Below are positions 45,890 to 59,000 of a stretch of 64,000 nucleotides of DNA, in pieces (the first letter of the stretch is position 1; each line of letters begins with the position of its first letter). The DNA comes from Paramyrothecium sp. XJ0827. Lineage: Eukaryota > Ascomycota > Sordariomycetes > Hypocreales > Stachybotryaceae. Made by a program: the position numbers and the translations under genes. The DNA is taken from the NCBI GenBank assembly GCA_020881915.1, contig JAJFPB010000001.1, forward strand, positions 3,906,001 to 3,970,000. Reading direction: 5' to 3'. The notes under the pieces were generated by a model. The model searched no databases, was not told where the DNA came from, and saw nothing but the letters and a program-made list of their open reading frames with translations.

Positions 45890-48415
45890 CACAACGGGCT
45901 CGCTGGCAGGAGCAGGCAAACGACTGACTTCAGAGGCAGATCGGGATGTTCCCAGGGTGCCCAAGATGGTTAATGTGGAAAAGGCAAGGGGTGGCTCAAG
46001 CCATGTTTTCTCAATGCAAGAGGGACGCACTGCCACCGACTATCGTAAAAACACCAGAGAGGGGCGGAAGAAGGGGGGGGGGGAGGGAAAAAAGCAAGCA
46101 AAATAAAAAGAAAAGAAGACGTACTGGTCAGTGGAGAGTGCGCAGCGACTTGCGAAGCGGTGATGGTCTGTGGGAGGCAGTAGAGAAGAGCGGAAAATAG
46201 AATTATTTAGCTCCAAGCTAAGGTAGCTTTTAGTCTCAGGGACACCCTTGCACCGGCACAGCTCATCCGCCACACTTTTTTCCCACACGTTCAAACCTGC
46301 TAACTGCCTTCGGGCTGTCAAAGACTAGGGGCCAGGGCACGATATCATGATGCAAGTGATGCATTCTCACATATCTTGGGCCTGAGGGGTCCGGTCCTCG
46401 CGCTCAACATTCTTGCTTTTTCTTCTTTCTTCTCCCTCCCTCTGTCACCCCGGCTGCTGCCAAGTCAGGGGCCACCAGGGGGGGCGGGGAGGTGGAATAA
46501 CTGTAGTCGATGGCTACCTTACGCAACACATACATACAGGGAAATTGTCAGTCGGCCCACAATGCGATCCGACTACCTTACCTTACATAGTAGTAGTACA
46601 CGCTCGCTGTACCTACAGTAAGGTACTGACTGTAGAGTGACTCTGGCGTTACGATACCCTTGCCTGGACCACATGCAGCCAATCCGGTCGGTATGCGGGC
46701 TTGTCTGATTGAACCAGCAATTGCCCGCAGCGACCTTGGCGTGTGTTCTAACGGATGGGACCCGTCTGCCTCTCCTCTCCGTCGTGGGTGTCAGCTCCAA
46801 CTTTCACGCCCTCAGCTGCTGAATTGCCTCGATGAGGGTACGGATTGCTTTGCCACGGAGTGCCAGTGTCGTGATGGGCATTGTCTTGGAATGGCTCGGA
46901 TTTCACCGGGAGGGGGTATGGTCCCCGTGTTTGCACATCCAACAAATGGACTCTGCTCTCGCTCCATCCCATCTGGACCCCATGGGATGCTCTGCATGTT
47001 GGCCCTTGTTGTTGGCCGTTTTGCGACCACGCCCCCCATCCCATGCGACAGCTATGTGGATAGGTTTCATGTCCTGAGAATGCTAGCAGCAGCAGTGCCA
47101 GTAGTAGTAGGAAAAAGAAAAAGAAAAGATTTTGCTAATGAACGGTACTTTACTTCGACAGTTTATGCTTAGCCTTGGCCTGCAGACCATGTCGCCTCCA
47201 GACCCGTGCGGATGCAATGTGTTGGAGTTCACACCCCTTTCAAATTTGATGCGACCAGTTTTTCTAACCATATAACCTCACTCATACCGCTGACCTCACA
47301 GTCTTACTCTGTGGTAAAATTTTATTAAGGGGCGAGAACCCTGTGTCTCTTCTTGTGCCGTGCCGTACCTGTTTCTCAACCTATCCAGAATCCGCTCCCG
47401 CGTGCCTCTGACGCTCATTCTTGATATCAAGCGATTCCTCCGATTGCAGACGAAAAGGACGGAATCCTGAGGAACAAAGTAAGATGTGCATGGGACACAT
47501 TGGTTTGATTTCGGTTTCCAACCAACAGCAACTCTAAAGCAGGATCAGATCGACTTGCACCAACACCTCGTTGGTTACCCTCCAGGTGCCAGTTTTACCA
47601 CCCTGTGGCGCCGTCCACTCGTTGCCCTGGGATTTCCTACCTGCGACTGCCTTGCGAAGGATCTTCTACCAAACCCAAACGACTACAGCAATCACTCGTG
47701 CTCTTCCTCGGACCGCTTTCCCCTTCGCACCGGTCTAAGGCATCCTCGTCAAGGCGAGCAAGGTAGTCGACCCCAGCGCGAATCACTCAAGCCATCTGCG
47801 TGCAGCTGATATTGAGGAGCTTAGCGCAAGCTCGCATCAGATCTTAATCTACAATACCTACCTTGCCTCCTTGCCTCCTGTGCGGCGATTTGGGCTTTGC
47901 CAACGGAACGCCCTCTCCCGGGGTCAGAGAATCCGCCCCTCTCAAAATTGCAACCCATCCCCTGAGGCTATATATCGCTTTGTCAGAATAATAATTGGCT
48001 TGCCGACACTCGCATGGTTGCAAGAGTCCCCAGAATTCAATAAGAGGCATTCGCTATCTTTCTTGGCCTTTGAGGACTACGCGCAGCCTAGGGGAGCAAA
48101 CGACCACAAAAGCAACGCTTGCTCTCTACACAGTTATAAACGAGACACGCGCTGGCGGAAGCTCCATCCGATCAGAACCAATTATCCACTTGAAGCTGGA
48201 TGGGGGTTTTAAGGAGGCCTTATTTGCATCTCGACATCATCGCCACAGACTTGGTTCGAAGCGCTCGTAGCCCGGCAGTGCCTGAGCAGCCACTCGCCAT
48301 CAGCCCGACTTCGGAACAGACACGAGCTCGAACAGTACGACGGTAATCATATCACAGTTGAAGACGTAGCTGGATATTAGCTTGGTCGGATTCTTGCACA
48401 CCCGCGTTCTATTTC

Positions 48416-49894
48416 ATGGCCGTCGCCACCTTTCCGACTTCGAACCTAAGCCTCGAGCCGTGGGAACACTGCATTTCCGAAGCGGCGGGTTTCTCAGACT
48501 TCAGGCAGATGTCACCAGCCGTCATGTCATATCAGCATCCTCTGTTGTCCTCCGAGCACGCATCCATAGACGGGTCTCAAGCTCCTTATCCTTTAGACTT
48601 TGATGTCACGCAACACGAAATGCAAGGCAACCCCATCAATGGCAGAAACGCATCAAGGGCGTCTCTGTCTGGAGTCGCGGACCCAAGTCTGTCAACGAGG
48701 AGATCATTCTCCACCCCCACAAGCAGCACGCAGCAAGACTCTCCCTCCGATCAAGGGGCTCACGCCGGGGCCAACGGAGAGAAGAAGAGGACGAAGCTTG
48801 GGTACCATCGGACTTCAATCGCGTGCAGTAAGCATACCCCAAGACTTGTTTAGCCCGAGGAAAGCATGCTCACACCTTTTAAGGCCATTGTAGACGGCGG
48901 AAGATCCGATGCGTTACTTCCCCTGACGTTCCAAACAAGTGCACCAACTGCATTCGCCTTAAGAAAGTATGCAGCTTCTGCCCTGTTGACCAGCAGGCAG
49001 CCGGAGAAACACGCCCGAAAGGGTCGTCCCGAAACTCGACTGGGCCAAAGAATACATCAGTATCGTCTCCCTCGTCAATCATAGACGGAAACACGGCCGA
49101 TGGCGGCTCCTTCTCCGATAATATGGTCATGTCCGGGATGTCTTCGACCGATGAGGGTCTTTCACCACAATCAAAAGGTAAGAACACAAACCTTGCACCA
49201 TATCAGATTGCATGACTGACTGTCCGCAGAGGAGCTGCCCATTGAGCCACTCGCAAGACAGGCTTATGTACCGGGGAATTCTTCCATGGCTGGCTGGATG
49301 CCAGGTGTCGTAAATAACAACCTCGTCACCCAGAACGACCCAAACACTGCATGGAGACAGTACCCTGGCGAAACCAATGGTAACCCGAATTTCCCGGCAT
49401 ATAGCCAGCCCTCCAATGGGCCCAGGGCATGGCCACCGAACGCACCAGACACGGTAGCTCGTGATGATGCGAACTGGGCCGCTTTCCCAAATACCGTTCG
49501 GTCGATATCTTACAGTGAAGGAACTTTAAACAACCAGCAACAACTCTCATATCTGGGGCATGCACATGGCTCCACTGTCCAGCGTGGCCCATCGGGTTTT
49601 CCGACTGTGTATCAGCCACTGGGACAGAGTGTAGAGGACTCGACAGCCAACGTGTTGACCGGCGCAAACGGGGCGTCTATGGGTGCGATGACCCACGCAG
49701 AGCACGGCAACTGGCGTCATGACCACCCAGCCAATGTCAATCCACACATCCCTCACACCGCCATGGCAGGAACCTATGACCATTGGAGTTATGCAAACGG
49801 TGGAGGTGAACCAGTCATGCATGTCACAAGTGAGCAGAAGCTACCGAGCTCTGTGGTAGGGAGCCATGATCAATACTATCCACCAAACGTGTGA
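48416..49894 (+). CDS. Zn2Cys6 transcription factor
   Basis: Three exons (48416-48827, 48884-49177, 49230-49894), introns 56 and 52 bp, 456 residues. Intron 1 splits the zinc cluster itself: splicing TGC-A to GC-CAT-TGT restores the binuclear cluster Cys137-x2-Cys140-x6-Cys147-x9-Cys157-x2-Cys160-x6-Cys167, with the basic SHCRRRKIRC and IRLKKVC halves. Using the nearer TAG acceptor instead would break the motif, which decides the acceptor. Residues 1-130 are Ser/Thr/Gln-rich. The C-terminal half is disordered, Asn/Gln/Pro/Gly-rich, with no fungal-TF middle homology domain, so this is one of the shorter regulators. The family binds CGG-type triplets in the nucleus. Target genes are unknown. 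It stands alone at the edge of a gene-poor block. Confidence 0.85.
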
Positions 49895-50558
49895 ACCAAG
49901 TGCTGCCATGGATGCGAAACTAGGAGGACCACTAATGTAAAAGGAGCATTTGTTGATGAATTCGACGGAAAGGAACGAATAGAGAAAAACACATTTGGGG
50001 CATGTTGGGGAGTGGGTTTCATGAAAGTGAGCAAAAACCGGAGTTGAGTCGTTCTTGTAGTTTTGCCGGAGTAATGGAGACGTTTCTGGAGGCTTCCAAG
50101 AACACATAAGGGAGGTTGAAATTAAAACGAGACAAGGACCTGTATAACGGAAATTTGGAAATAGGGTTCAACCAGACTAGGTACTCACGAATGTCATGAC
50201 AAGCAGATTAATTAGAAAATTTGTATTCAGGAGACTGCCGAGGCAAATAGGTGACGATAAATCGAGCTCGTGCCTTCTCATCTACAATTTAATTCAATTT
50301 ATACTTATAAGAAAGAAGAATTTCACTCTATTTCTTCTTCTCATCCTCTTCCTCCATCTTTCCTCATTTCATTTTAAGGTTTTTATTTTTGAACTCCCAT
50401 TGTATTTAAAAGAGTTTTAAATCTTTTTATGATAGCACTTAGAAGAATCTCGCATACACATTTAAAATGCTACTATGATATAAAAGCACACAAACGACCA
50501 CAAATAGCTTAGTAGTCGAGAACGGTGCCACCATTGTAGTGGAAAATTTGACCGCTGA
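49895..50558. other. AT-rich island
   Basis: 3' flank of the Zn2Cys6 gene passing into a markedly AT-rich stretch at about 50,196-50,520, unlike the GC-rich surroundings. No ORF with support. Might reflect point-mutational decay (RIP-like) or simply a matrix-type AT tract. Confidence 0.5.
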
Positions 50559-51350
50559 CACCTCATATACCCTCAACTCCGCGATGTCCACAATAGCCTA
50601 CAATTTGTATCCAGCGCTACAGCCATACCAAACATCAAAGAACCGGGTAATCCTAATGAAGTAGAGAAGGTCCAGCTTGAGACCGTCATATATGCGTGCA
50701 AGGCCCGCCGCCCAGATGCCAACCAGAAGGAATGGATACCGCAGCCCGAGCTCGACGCAGCATGGGAGCTTGTATCAGAACGGTTGGACAGGGAAGACGG
50801 CAATGAGCGAGCAACCATGTATCGCTTTAAAGTCCGGCAGATCGATTAGCATTCTCGTTAGCCATTCACCAAAGGGCGTCCCGAAGCCAAAAAGAACAAC
50901 CACCCGTAAGAGACACCTCGATGGGCAGCTGTCAAACCCTGCGCTGAATCCGGACCTCTCGCTGAAGGCTTGCAGGATGAAGGCTGCCCCTGTCTTTCTA
51001 TCACCCTCGCTCTAGTACGAAGAAGACAACTGCCAATTCCATTGGAAGGACTCGGAGAACTTGCTCATCAACTGGCGCGACAACGTGACCTTCTCTCACA
51101 GGCTCACATGCTCGTCGGCAAAGATCGCGGCCGCATTGAGATACGATAACGAGGAGATATTCCGTGTCTCCAGCTGCAACAAGCAACTCCTTCAATGAGC
51201 AACGCCACGGTATGCCTCCTTTTGGCAAATGTTCTCTGAGCGCAGGATTGTCGTCCCTGTCCTCCCAAACCTTGGGAACTGGTCAGTGACATGGCCAGGC
51301 GCATTGTCGATGAAATGACGGAAACAAAGAGTAGGTTGGGTGCAGCCATT
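50559..51350 (+). pseudogene. Broken ORF relic, family not recognised
   Basis: Plus-strand frame 3 is open from about 50,559 to 50,850 and encodes a protein-like, charged sequence (NEVEKVQLETVIYACKARRP; ELDAAWELVSERLDRED) that ends at TAG. A further protein-like stretch appears at 51,016-51,198 (CQFHWKDSENLLINWRDNVT) and ends at TGA. Residual protein-like sequence continues to about 51,350 between stops. No start, no splice pattern and no motif allow a complete gene. I read this as a decayed gene, with no functional assignment. Confidence 0.35.
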
Positions 51351-51792
51351 AATCTAGACGGTATTAATGGCCTTCGCTAAAGGGGCAAGCGACAAAGCTT
51401 GTTCGTACGACCTTGGCTGTCAAGTCGGGTGGACTTTAGTATCGGGTGTCTTTCGATACTATATATCGATGGTTGTAGACCTCCTCTAAACCTAGGGGCC
51501 TTTCCAGACAATTTCATACTTGCACGTGTCGTGCGAAGTTACCAGGTACCTTTGAATATGCCTTGTCCTTTGTGTTCGTGGACTCCTTGGAAAGCAATGC
51601 AACCCCCGGTGTGCTGCCTTTGAGAGACGGCTGCCTATCAACGTCGAGCCACAGCAGTAAGTTTTGCAGTCGCCCATCAACATCCACATTAGGGTAAAGC
51701 AGTCGAGGGGAGGCCCATATTCACGGCGCAGGCTACGGGATATTCAAGTACTGAACTAAATTCGGTCGTGATATCACATGCTACACGAAACG

Positions 51793-52433
51793 TTATATTA
51801 CTAACTGCCAGGTGAGAACCATAAGAGCCAAATATACGGAAATGCTTAGGCCGGTAAGAAGGGTGACTGTGTCGCCGCTCGTCCTGAACTTGCGGTGGAG
51901 GATGCCACTCTCGGACGCAGAAACGAAGAATTGACGGTTGCCCTCATAACGGCGATAAACAGCGACGACGAGTACGGCTGCGCCATAGACGGCAAAGAGG
52001 GCGCCGATAGCGTAGAACTCCTCGGTAAAGATCTTAAGAATGACGAGGGAAAATGAGAATTGTCCCAAAGCGGTGCGCATGTAGGCGCCTTCAAATGTAC
52101 GCTGGGCGGCACGCACTTCGACGAGCCTGAGTTTGCAATATCAAAGCATTAGTCTTCGCTAGCAAAGTGCCGGCAATGCTGGGCTTTGAACAGGGAAACG
52201 TCGATTCATCTTGTATGAAAGAGTGCAGGGGCACCACATGGCAGAGCTTATTTGATAGGTCAAGGAGGCGCAATCAAGACTCACTCCTGGGCAGTCAAGA
52301 CAACAGAGCGCGCCCGGTGCGTGCGAAGGTGCAGGTGTTCCTCAGGGTGTGGCTGTGTGATGAGATATTTTTCGTCAGCGGGTCTGAATCTAGACTCATG
52401 TAAAGCATACACTGGCTTGCACACCTGGAACAT
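51793..52433 (-). CDS. Small DUF202-like membrane protein
   Basis: Two predicted exons (52433-52285 and 52126-51793), 158-bp intron (GTGAGT...CTCAG), 160 residues. Splicing joins RARSVVLTAQE to LVEVRAAQRTFEGAYMRTAL, giving a continuous helix before the first TM segment. Exon 2 holds three hydrophobic helices (FSFSLVILKIF; IGALFAVYGAAVLVVAV; TLLTGLSISVYLALMVLTW) separated by basic loops such as YRRYEGNRQF. This matches the size and layout of DUF202 / vacuolar-type three-TM proteins of unknown function. The 5' end is weak: the chosen ATG (52433) is the first in frame, but a further upstream exon is possible. It is flanked by relic-like and empty DNA, so it may be a poorly conserved accessory gene. 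Confidence 0.6.
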
Positions 52434-54960
52434 GATGTCAATCGGTGAGCCGATGTCAGACTGGGAACAAGTCCGGTTGAGCCGTTGCAACAAATGATTG
52501 AGCCCGGCCAAAGATTCTTGATCATCAAAAGATGCTGCCTAAGAAGGCAACATAGCTGTCCAGGGACATACAGGTGAAATACGTCGGACAAGTAGCACGA
52601 GCTGGGATTAATCTGATTTGATCTGGCCCAGGGCTTGGACGCGGGATGATGCGATGTTTGGAGGCCTTGGCTCTCACGTGCTACTATGATAATTAAAGGG
52701 AGCTAAGAGTTGAGAAGCAAGTTTCCATTGGCTGAGGTAGACTACCTTGCCTTTCCTGGCAAGTAAGCATAGCTTAACGTGGTGCTCCGCAACTACCGAC
52801 CCGAGGCACCGCTGCATACCTTACCTGTACCTTGCCTACAGTGGTGCAAGCATCCACAGCTCGCTGTCGTTAATTGACGGAGATGCTGCAAGCCGAGAAT
52901 TAGGGAGGTTCGGAAGCAATTTACCTCATTCTTTCAATAAATCAATAGCCAAGATTGACATCAGCACAGATCGAACCATTCTGCTCATCTGAATGAGGTT
53001 GGTGCGACGCTCTCGCAGATCATGGCTAGAAATATTGGTTCTCCTGAAGCTGCCCTGGATCTGTAGGACTACAGTACATGTTTGCGGCTGAAGTGAAGTG
53101 GACCCGCTGCCGAGCTAATTTGGTCCCATTCAGGCTACGTTATGACACAACGGCCATCATCCCAAGTCCTCCCAAGGCCCCCCTCCCCCCCCTCCCCCCC
53201 CTTCCAACGTGGCAGATCGTGGCAGAGGCCCAGTTGCGGGACGTCATGGATCTTGGCCGATGCGGGTACTCCAAGTCTGCGGCTAAGGTGGGCAGTGCGC
53301 AATGAGCCGCCCTGGCATGCACGACTTGGTCCTGCACAGGCCGAAGCAGCCTCGCGATCTCCAGGCTTGCAGGTGGCTGATGGTAAGAGTGCCTGGCCGG
53401 TGTGGATAAAGCGGCCTTGCCTAAACCCTACACGTCCAAAGGCTTCAGACTACGGGCAGCCGAGAGAAACGCGCTCCCCCTATCCTTCCTCAGCCCTATC
53501 AGGCGCGATACGCCAATTCGAGTCACCTAACGAGGTGACACTTGTGAGAAGTTGGGGGTCATTATGCCACCAAGCAGCGAGCGTAAGAATACGATGTGAG
53601 ATAGGTCCTGGTTGTTAATTTTGGTCCCGGACGGAGACGCAACTCGAGCTCTCAGCCGCATGCTTGGAGAGTCACCCTAATGTCGTTGGTTCATTTATAT
53701 TAGTGACATTTACAAGCGGTGCAGCAAGGTCGGCGTAGGCATCCATATGGCTATCCAAAGACGGCGTCATGGATGGTTAATAGTCTTGATGCATACCCTC
53801 CAGGCAACGCGATAAGAACCGCTGCTCGCTGGCAAGGGCGAAACATTGGAAGATGGGACCAGGTCAGCTGCCGACAGCTCGCCTCTGCAACTGCAACTGC
53901 CCCTACAACTGAGAGCACTGATATGGAAGTAAGCCGCACCCATGGTTACGCATCCAGGACGGAAATCCGGGGCGGGATGGTTTCCGGTCAGCCGCTCCAG
54001 TGTGATTTCTAAGGTGCTTGGGGGTGAGCGTCTGGTTCAGCGCCGGCTCTCACCGGCGGGCGGGCTGGTTCAACGGTTGTCAACCTGACGGATGCTCTGC
54101 AGTAGCAAGGAGCATGCTGGGATGGAGGATGGGGGATGGGGGACTGAGAGCGTATCCCAGCCTGGATGACAAACCATGTCTATTGCTGGAACCACTGTGA
54201 CTTCACCGGGGCACACGATTGGCGAAGAATGCCCAATGACGAAGTAGTGTTGGCTTCATGACAGACACATTCATGCTTCTCGCTATCTTGTGTACCATAC
54301 CTTAGTATTGTTGCCCGTGTCCACGTCGGATGCAGTACGGATTATTAATTACCTAGGCCGTCCTGTTTCTCGCTACTGTAGCTACGGGCACTCTATACAG
54401 GGAGGCCAGGCATCACAGCCGGGGGGTCCAGTCCAGCAAGCCGTTTTTGTCAAAGTATGTCCCTAATGAGGGCATCGGCGTTTGTTTGGTGTCGGAAGGA
54501 AGCCGGCTTGGAGCACACGGCTCGGTAAGGCACCAACGATGCAGCAACTCGTCCTTGTTTGTGTGTTTTACCTCCCCAGAGCCCGGCATACGAATGGGAT
54601 CATGCTTGGACTAGCCTGGATTCGGATGAAGGTAAGGTGCTCTCAACGGGTGGTGCAGGCAGGAGAGCGAGAAAAACGCCTCGGAGACCTGCGCCATTGA
54701 GCAGTTAGTGGCTCGGGCGGTGTTCGCTGTGGGGATGGGGCTGAAGAAAAAGTGGAAAATGCGCCTACCTTCAACGCTTAGCCCCGGCCGAGAACGCCTA
54801 ACGACCACTGGGGACCAAGGGACCTCCCGATAGTGAGGTACCGGCCCACGCCAGCGGTTTCGCGACCGGCAGCAGCGTATCGCAGCAACACCGCCTCCCC
54901 GCGCCCGGTAACCCCCCTGCCATGTGCTAATCTTCATCTGTTTCCGAGCGTTCCACACTA
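52434..54960. other. Intergenic, no supported gene
   Basis: About 2.5 kb with scattered short frames. A C-rich tract (CCCCCCCTCCCCCCCCTTCC type) lies near 53,185-53,205, and TTACCT/GGTAC motifs occur at 52,733-52,850 and 54,630. Confidence 0.5.
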
Positions 54961-56070
54961 TCTATTTGCTCTACGGAGGTTAGAACAGGCTGCAAGGGTA
55001 ATGCGTTAGGATACCTACATACCGTTCGTTCTTCCACCTTGCCTGACCTTTTGCCAATTGCATGTGGGTGAGGTAAAACAGGCACACGGTGGGCTGTCTC
55101 ATCCCCCATCCTCTCCAGCCCGCAGACGATCGTTGCCCGGCTCATCCACGATCCAATCCACCACCATTTCACTCCTATATTCCGACCTTGCGCGCCGCTC
55201 CCGGCAGCCTTCTCCAATCTTACACCCTCCCCCCCCCTCCCCGGTCCCCAAATTAGAAGCGCTCGGGTCATTATCGCAGCAGACCCCCTTTGCGCCTGTT
55301 CCGATTTCAGTTCTGTGCTCTGCTTTACTCGCTGGCTCACCCTCTCGTCAACCCCACTCCGCCGCATCGCACAGCAGGCAGGGCTTCTCGCACCCCTCCA
55401 GACACACTCTGTCCTCCACCCGACTTGAGCTGGAGAAGCTCCCTATGACAACAGCACCGCGTCTTGCTGTGCGTCTCTCGATTTGACTGTGCACATCGCG
55501 CATACATTGACACCTACATCTGTAACGGGGGTGGTGTGTGCTTTCGATCCCGCCTTGCACCTGTTCTCGCTTGCAACACGCCCGCCCGCCATTCACCGTG
55601 TCCCAGCATCAGCCCTGGCCGCATCCTACCCACCCTCGTCTTCTTCTTTTCTCCTCTTCATCTCAACTGGCCAACGCCGACTTCTCTCAGACCTCTGCTC
55701 GCCAGCATCCCTCAGACTCCAAGGCAGGCTATTTCGACCAGACGTCCCACCTCGTCAGAGCGGTGCGCACGGCACATCATCCTTTTCATTACCTGTCGTC
55801 CCCACCAAGCCATCATCCACAACCACGCGCTCCCATCGCCAACTTCCGCCGCGACCACTACCGCTGCCGCTGCCGCCGCCCACCCTCGACCTCGCAGCGC
55901 TAGGGTCATGGTATCCGCCCGTTAAGTGACCTCAGACCTGGGAGTGAGGCACGTCAGAGCTACTCTGCCACGTTCTGTCCGAATCTCCGATAGCATCTCT
56001 CCTCTTCCCATCCCATCTTATATACTCACCTCCTCCCATCCTTCCCCCAACGGCTTTCGCCAACGCAGTC
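54961..56070 (+). promoter_or_regulatory. Long pyrimidine-rich promoter/leader of the C2H2 gene
   Basis: From about 55,080 to the ATG at 56071 the plus strand is overwhelmingly C and T, with repeated CCTCC/CTTCTTC runs. Such leaders are typical of regulated filamentous-fungal genes. Several upstream ATGs open short frames that could act as uORFs. No exon was recognised. Confidence 0.5.
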
Positions 56071-59000
56071 ATGACTTCTACCTTCTCCGTTTCGTCTTCC
56101 GCCCTCCTCGACGACAACGCCAACTACAAACCTGAACGCCATCCTAACTCCTTGATCACATCTTCCCCTCCCGTTGGCAATCACCCAACTTCGACGACCT
56201 CGTTGCTGTCTGACGACCTCTCTCCGTTCTTGTCCCACATCGACAGCGCTTCCGCTTCACCGTCTGGGAACCAGCTTGAGACACCTGATGCATCCATCTC
56301 AACCCTGAGCAACTACCAGCCGAGTGACTACAGCGACCTCGACGACGATCCTTTCTTTGGCGCCAACTTCGACAATGCCGATGTAGGGGCCCCCTTGTTT
56401 CTCAAGGAAGACTCGAATTGGAACGGTTCAATCTTCTCGACTGTCAACCCCTCCACCAACATTGCGACACGTGATGCCGCATCCTCTTATCCTCTGACAC
56501 CTGAGCAAACGGCATCCATACATACGACCTCGCCGCGTAGTGTCGCGAGAAACGCGGCCGGTCACCAGCACCCCCCCCGCTTACCGACCTCTATCTCCCC
56601 CCAAGAGCTTCAAAAGCCCTTCAACTCAGACCACGCTATTGCCGGAGCAACTCAGTGGACGCCAAGTCAGAGCAGCAGCTCCCGCTCGAGTGAAGACGGT
56701 TGCGCCCCAACCTCGGCGACTACCATGCAAAGCCCGCGCGTTACCGTGTCTGTGTGGGACAAGGATGACGAGGGCCGGCATGTGCAGACCGTCGAGAGGA
56801 CGCTGGAAGATGAATCCAGCTCATCACGCCCGGGCATTCACTCGGCTGGTGAGCTGATTTCCTCGCATTCCGACCACAACACTACCCGACGGGACTCCAT
56901 GGGTAGATGGCAGCGTAGCCCTGTCACAGGGCAAGCGGGCCTCGGCCCAGACCAGCGCCCTACTGACGAGGTCCCAAGTCTGAAAGAGGATGCCGCTCGC
57001 CGTGGGGTTGAGGAGAGGAATCAGGATGTCGACAAGTGGCTGGCTGACAAAGTTGAGGGACTGTCCATCCCACCGCAGGACAACAAAGACGTCGATATCA
57101 AAGCCATCGACCGACCTGGCCGTGACAGTAATGACGACATTCCTCTGGGAGATCAAACCGAAAATCGATTTATCCCTGGCCAAACCTATTATGCCAGCAA
57201 TGGTGGCCCGATGACCGAGGTGGACTATGAAATCATAGCAGCCAACCGTACTTGGGAGGACGCGCCAGTTCTTCATCCGATTCGGACTGGTGACCAAACG
57301 CGTCACCAACCCGAATCCTCCGCGGATGCGATCAGGCGATTTGAGCAAATGTGCCGCGATACGGACTCAATCTTGTCAAGATCGGCGACTTGGGGCACGC
57401 GCCGCCGAAGCTTTCACAGTGCTGTCGATTTCGACCTCGAAGGCGTCACCAGTGGGAACTTTCTCAAAAAGCTCTCGCTTAGCCGAGGCAGCGGGGATAA
57501 AGGAAACAAGCAGGGTAATCTGCTGAGGGAGCTTCGTGGCATGGTCAGACGACCTAGCGCAAGTGGCCTGCTCAAACGTTCACGAGGGAACCAGGGCGAA
57601 GGAAGTCCTCAGGAAGAGCCTTCCCCACAAGGGAAACGCGACAGCACGCCACATCTTGCGCCGCCATCACGCAGCGGGAGCTGGGGAAAGAAAGCAACCC
57701 CCAGTATCAACACCGCCCTCATCTCTGTTGGTCACAATTTTGCATCCATCGGTACTACACACGCACGTAAGGGCTCGGTCAGTGGCCCTGCCCCAAGCGG
57801 CTCGCCAAAGAGTGCCTTGGAAGGACTCACTGTCAAGAATCCACTCAGGCGGCCTCGCAGCGTGTCTGAACTTCCCAGACCGTCTGGGGCTGCCGTGGAA
57901 GCCGACAGCCATCCAAACCTTGTGGAAATGCTGAAAAAATCTGGAGGCCCCCCTGTTGCATCCCTGAGCAAGACGCATGCAGTACAAGCGAACAGTGACG
58001 AAGAAGACGATGATGACTTATACGAAGACATGGATATGAAGAAAGATGCAAATCTTATTGACAACGTGACCGCCAACTTCGCCGGCTTCCGCGAACATGT
58101 GCTTATGCTGAACCCGGCACTGGACACAACCTACGGCTACCTTGTGGATCGCATCGCCCACCAACAGATAATTCGATATAAGCACCTTCTGAATTTGAAA
58201 GTCAAGCATCTTGGCCTGGGCGCCAACTGCCCTTGCGGATCTCTCTGCGTTGCGCTTGGGGGCACGGCTAATATCCTGGATCAAAAGGGGGATGCCAAAG
58301 GGTTAGATCCGTTGTCCAGCCACTTCGGCGACGACGATGATGCCACCCCAATCGAAGGCGCCATTAGCCAGGAGAACTTCCCTCAGGATATTCCCATGCC
58401 GCCAACTCAATATCTGCCAGCCGAATTCGAATGTCAACTTTGCTACTCCCGGAAGAATTTCCAGAAGCCTTCGGACTGGACCAAGCATGTCCACGAGGAT
58501 GTGCAGCCATTTACGTGCACCTGGGATAAGTGTCGCGAACCAAAAATCTTCAAGCGCAAGGCCGATTGGGTTCGTCACGAGAACGAGGGCCACCGTCACT
58601 TGGAGTGGTGGACTTGCGACGTAGATGATTGCCGGCATGTCTGCTATCGACGGGACAATTTCCTTCAGCATCTGGTGCGAGAGCACAAGTTCTCCGAGCC
58701 GAAGCAAAAGACAAAAGCAGCGATGAAGAAGGCGGGTGGCATGGAACCTACTTGGCAAAAGGTCGAGCAGTGCCACGTGGAAACAACAAAGCGTCCCCAG
58801 GAGGAACCGTGCCGGTTTTGTGGCAAGGTCTTCCCCACGTGGAAGAAGTTGACAGTTCACTTGGCGAAGCACATGGAGCAGATCTCCTTGCCCGTACTTC
58901 GACTTGTCGCAGCCAAGGCGAAGGAATTAGCTGCGGATACAATCATCAGCCCTATCCAAGACCCCCCACCCCGCCACAATATCCCTCTGCCTATGAACCA

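Larger units (their letters stand above)
40151..48415. other. Gene-poor block of about 8.2 kb
   Basis: No complete gene could be supported here on either strand. Contents: a minus-strand open segment (40,940-41,239) ending near a GTAAGT donor and a plus-strand open segment (41,989-42,189), both relic candidates; a 12-bp inverted repeat at 45,808-45,889; many short GGTAC/TTACC motifs (for example 44,248, 44,336, 46,574-46,625); a short G run near 46,075; and, from about 47,400, probable promoter and leader of the Zn2Cys6 gene. No transposase, reverse transcriptase or LTR was recognised. Confidence 0.5.

Noticed and set aside
46040..47172. Several overlapping 70-170-codon ORFs on both strands
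   Set aside because: Mutually overlapping, no motif or splice support, inside repeat-motif-rich intergenic DNA.
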